Of a stretch of 64,000 nt of DNA, positions 62,776 through 64,000 are shown one piece after another. The DNA comes from Pisaster brevispinus. Lineage: Eukaryota; Echinodermata; Asteroidea; Forcipulatida; Asteriidae. The notes under the pieces were generated by a model that saw only the letters and a list, made by a program, of their open reading frames with translations, was not told where the DNA came from and did not search any database. Each line of letters starts with the position of its first letter. The stretch's first letter is position 1. Both the position numbers and the translations under genes were made by a program. The stretch covers positions 22,326,592 to 22,390,591 of the forward strand of contig JAMKCF010000007.1 in the NCBI GenBank assembly GCA_023634235.1, read 5' to 3'.

Positions 62776-62914
62776 GTCTGGACTGATTATATTCCAGGGA
62801 ACTTTATTAAATGCAAAGCTTCTCAAAGAAAACAACAAACTTTTTTTTATTATTGACTAAATTTCTACTGAATTCAACTGATAAAAATACCAGATAAAAA
62901 TGAACAGATGGCAA

Positions 62915-63003
62915 ACTAGCACCTGTGGCTGTGGCTGTTGCTAAGGGTGTTTCTATGGGCATCCTATGCCTCAATGCATGTGAACACAGCCATAGCCACG
63001 AGT
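62915..63003. mobile_element. Short MITE, GTTGCTAAGGGTGTT family
   Basis: GTGGCTGTGGCTGTTGCTAA and ACACAGCCATAGCCACGAG are mirrored ends; a relative of 38376-38510. Confidence 0.65.
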
Positions 63004-63090
63004 TTATTAAGCATTACTTTATACACATTTCAAGCATTAAAGTCGTTGGCAAGTCTTGAAAATCAATTTAAGAATCAGTCACTTACTCCT

Positions 63091-63277
63091 GGGCCCAATT
63101 TCATAGAGCTGCTTAAGCAGAAAATATTGCTTAACAATTTTATGCTAACCAAAATTTACCAGGATGCCAGTCACAAATGGCACATGTGCAATGGTATTTT
63201 GGCCGGTAACATTGTTCTACTTTTTTGTTGTGCTCAGCGACTTTTTGGGCTTAAGCAGCTCTATGAAATTGGGCTCA
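63091..63277. mobile_element. MITE family M
   Basis: GGGCCCAATTTCATAGAGCT and AGCTCTATGAAATTGGGCTC mirrored ends. Confidence 0.85.
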
Positions 63278-63885
63278 GGTTCTCAAAATAAAATTATGAA
63301 TTATACATGATTCAATATTTGATACTTGTCAATTTGTCATTTTTTATGCAACATATTAACTTTTTGATAGTAAACTTTAAGTAGTTTTTCACAGTATTTT
63401 TTACCATGACTGGTCACAGAGTTTTTTGTCAAGTCTTGAACACATCTGTAAAAATGATGAAAAATTTCTGAAACTCTATGCAGATAAAATTGTTATTCTT
63501 ATAATTTAGTGTTGTTGCTACTTCTGGTAATAGAACATGTATGAGTATTTAATAACAGGAATGTGTTGTTGCAAATTATTTAAAACAATTTTTATACTAA
63601 TCCATGTAATGGTTATGTTGCTTAATTATTGTGGGAAAACTACTTTTTAATTGAAATAATGTGTGTGTTTATGAATATGTTTGTAATTCATATTTTATAG
63701 ATGCGCTAAAGCAACAATGATGAAAGTCGTGATTGGTTGGTCATTAGCTGGAACTGCCTGGTGGATACACAGGCCTGATACTCCATTCTAAGGGCCAGGA
63801 AGTCTTTTCTTAGTAAATGAAACCTTTATGATGGAAATTTAAATTTCTACCGGATCATGTCAAGGGGGTACCAATGCAATAACCA

Positions 63886-64000
63886 GAGCCCAATTTTATA
63901 GAGTTGCTTTAAAAGCAGAAAATATTGATTAACAATTTCCTACTTGAAATGAGCAGGATACCAGTCAGAAATGGTACATTTGGTGTTTCGGCTGGTAACC
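63886..64000. mobile_element. MITE family M, cut by the window end
   Basis: Starts AGAGCCCAATTTTATAGAGT and runs through GGTACATTTGG to the end of the window. Confidence 0.7.

Overview
This is a window of animal nuclear DNA. It is AT-rich, full of introns and crowded with tRNA-derived SINEs, short inverted-repeat elements (MITEs) and minisatellites. The repeat types and the gene fit a marine invertebrate deuterostome. I favour an echinoderm, possibly a sea star, but the sequence alone does not prove that.

One gene explains all the convincing coding sequence: a plus-strand ortholog of the receptor tyrosine kinase ROS1/Sevenless. I could follow 41 coding exons from 13115 to the stop codon at 62465. 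Intron phases match at every junction and give an uninterrupted frame of 7377 nt, 2458 residues plus stop (residue numbers below count from the first codon of the 13115 exon). Human ROS1 is about 2350 residues. Only the 5' end (5' UTR, start codon, signal peptide) is not identified; it lies somewhere in 1-13114 or further upstream. Order of parts: Cys-rich N-terminus (exons 1-4), two FN3 domains (5-7), YWTD-type propeller 1 (8-11), FN3 (11-12), propeller 2 (13-17), two FN3 (18-21), propeller 3 (22-25), four FN3 (26-32), transmembrane helix (33), juxtamembrane segment (34), tyrosine kinase (35-40) and a lineage-specific tail with possible SH2-docking sites (41). A poly(A) signal lies at 62751.

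Layout: 1-13114 is upstream flank or first intron, with dispersed repeats only. 13115-18450 holds the N-terminus and first FN3 domains. 18600-25045 carries two large minisatellites (61 bp x 22 and 50 bp x 29) between propeller 1 exons. 25650-38811 holds propellers 1-2 and the middle FN3 domains, including an intron in which a 3' splice site has been tandemly copied five times. 39230-40195 is a GTCA/GGTCA satellite. 40352-50415 holds propeller 3, the last FN3 domains and the membrane helix. 51010-58250 encodes the kinase, with a decayed LINE on the minus strand inside one intron. 58251-61770 is the last intron, with a roughly 1.6 kb element. 62466-64000 is 3' UTR and flank.

I see no second protein-coding gene, no functional tRNA or rRNA gene and no prokaryotic-style system. 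The less ordinary material is in the repeats: tandem arrays built from a tRNA-like promoter half and from a splice acceptor, stem-loop plus GAAAC motifs resembling part of a hammerhead ribozyme core, and several near-perfect MITEs.
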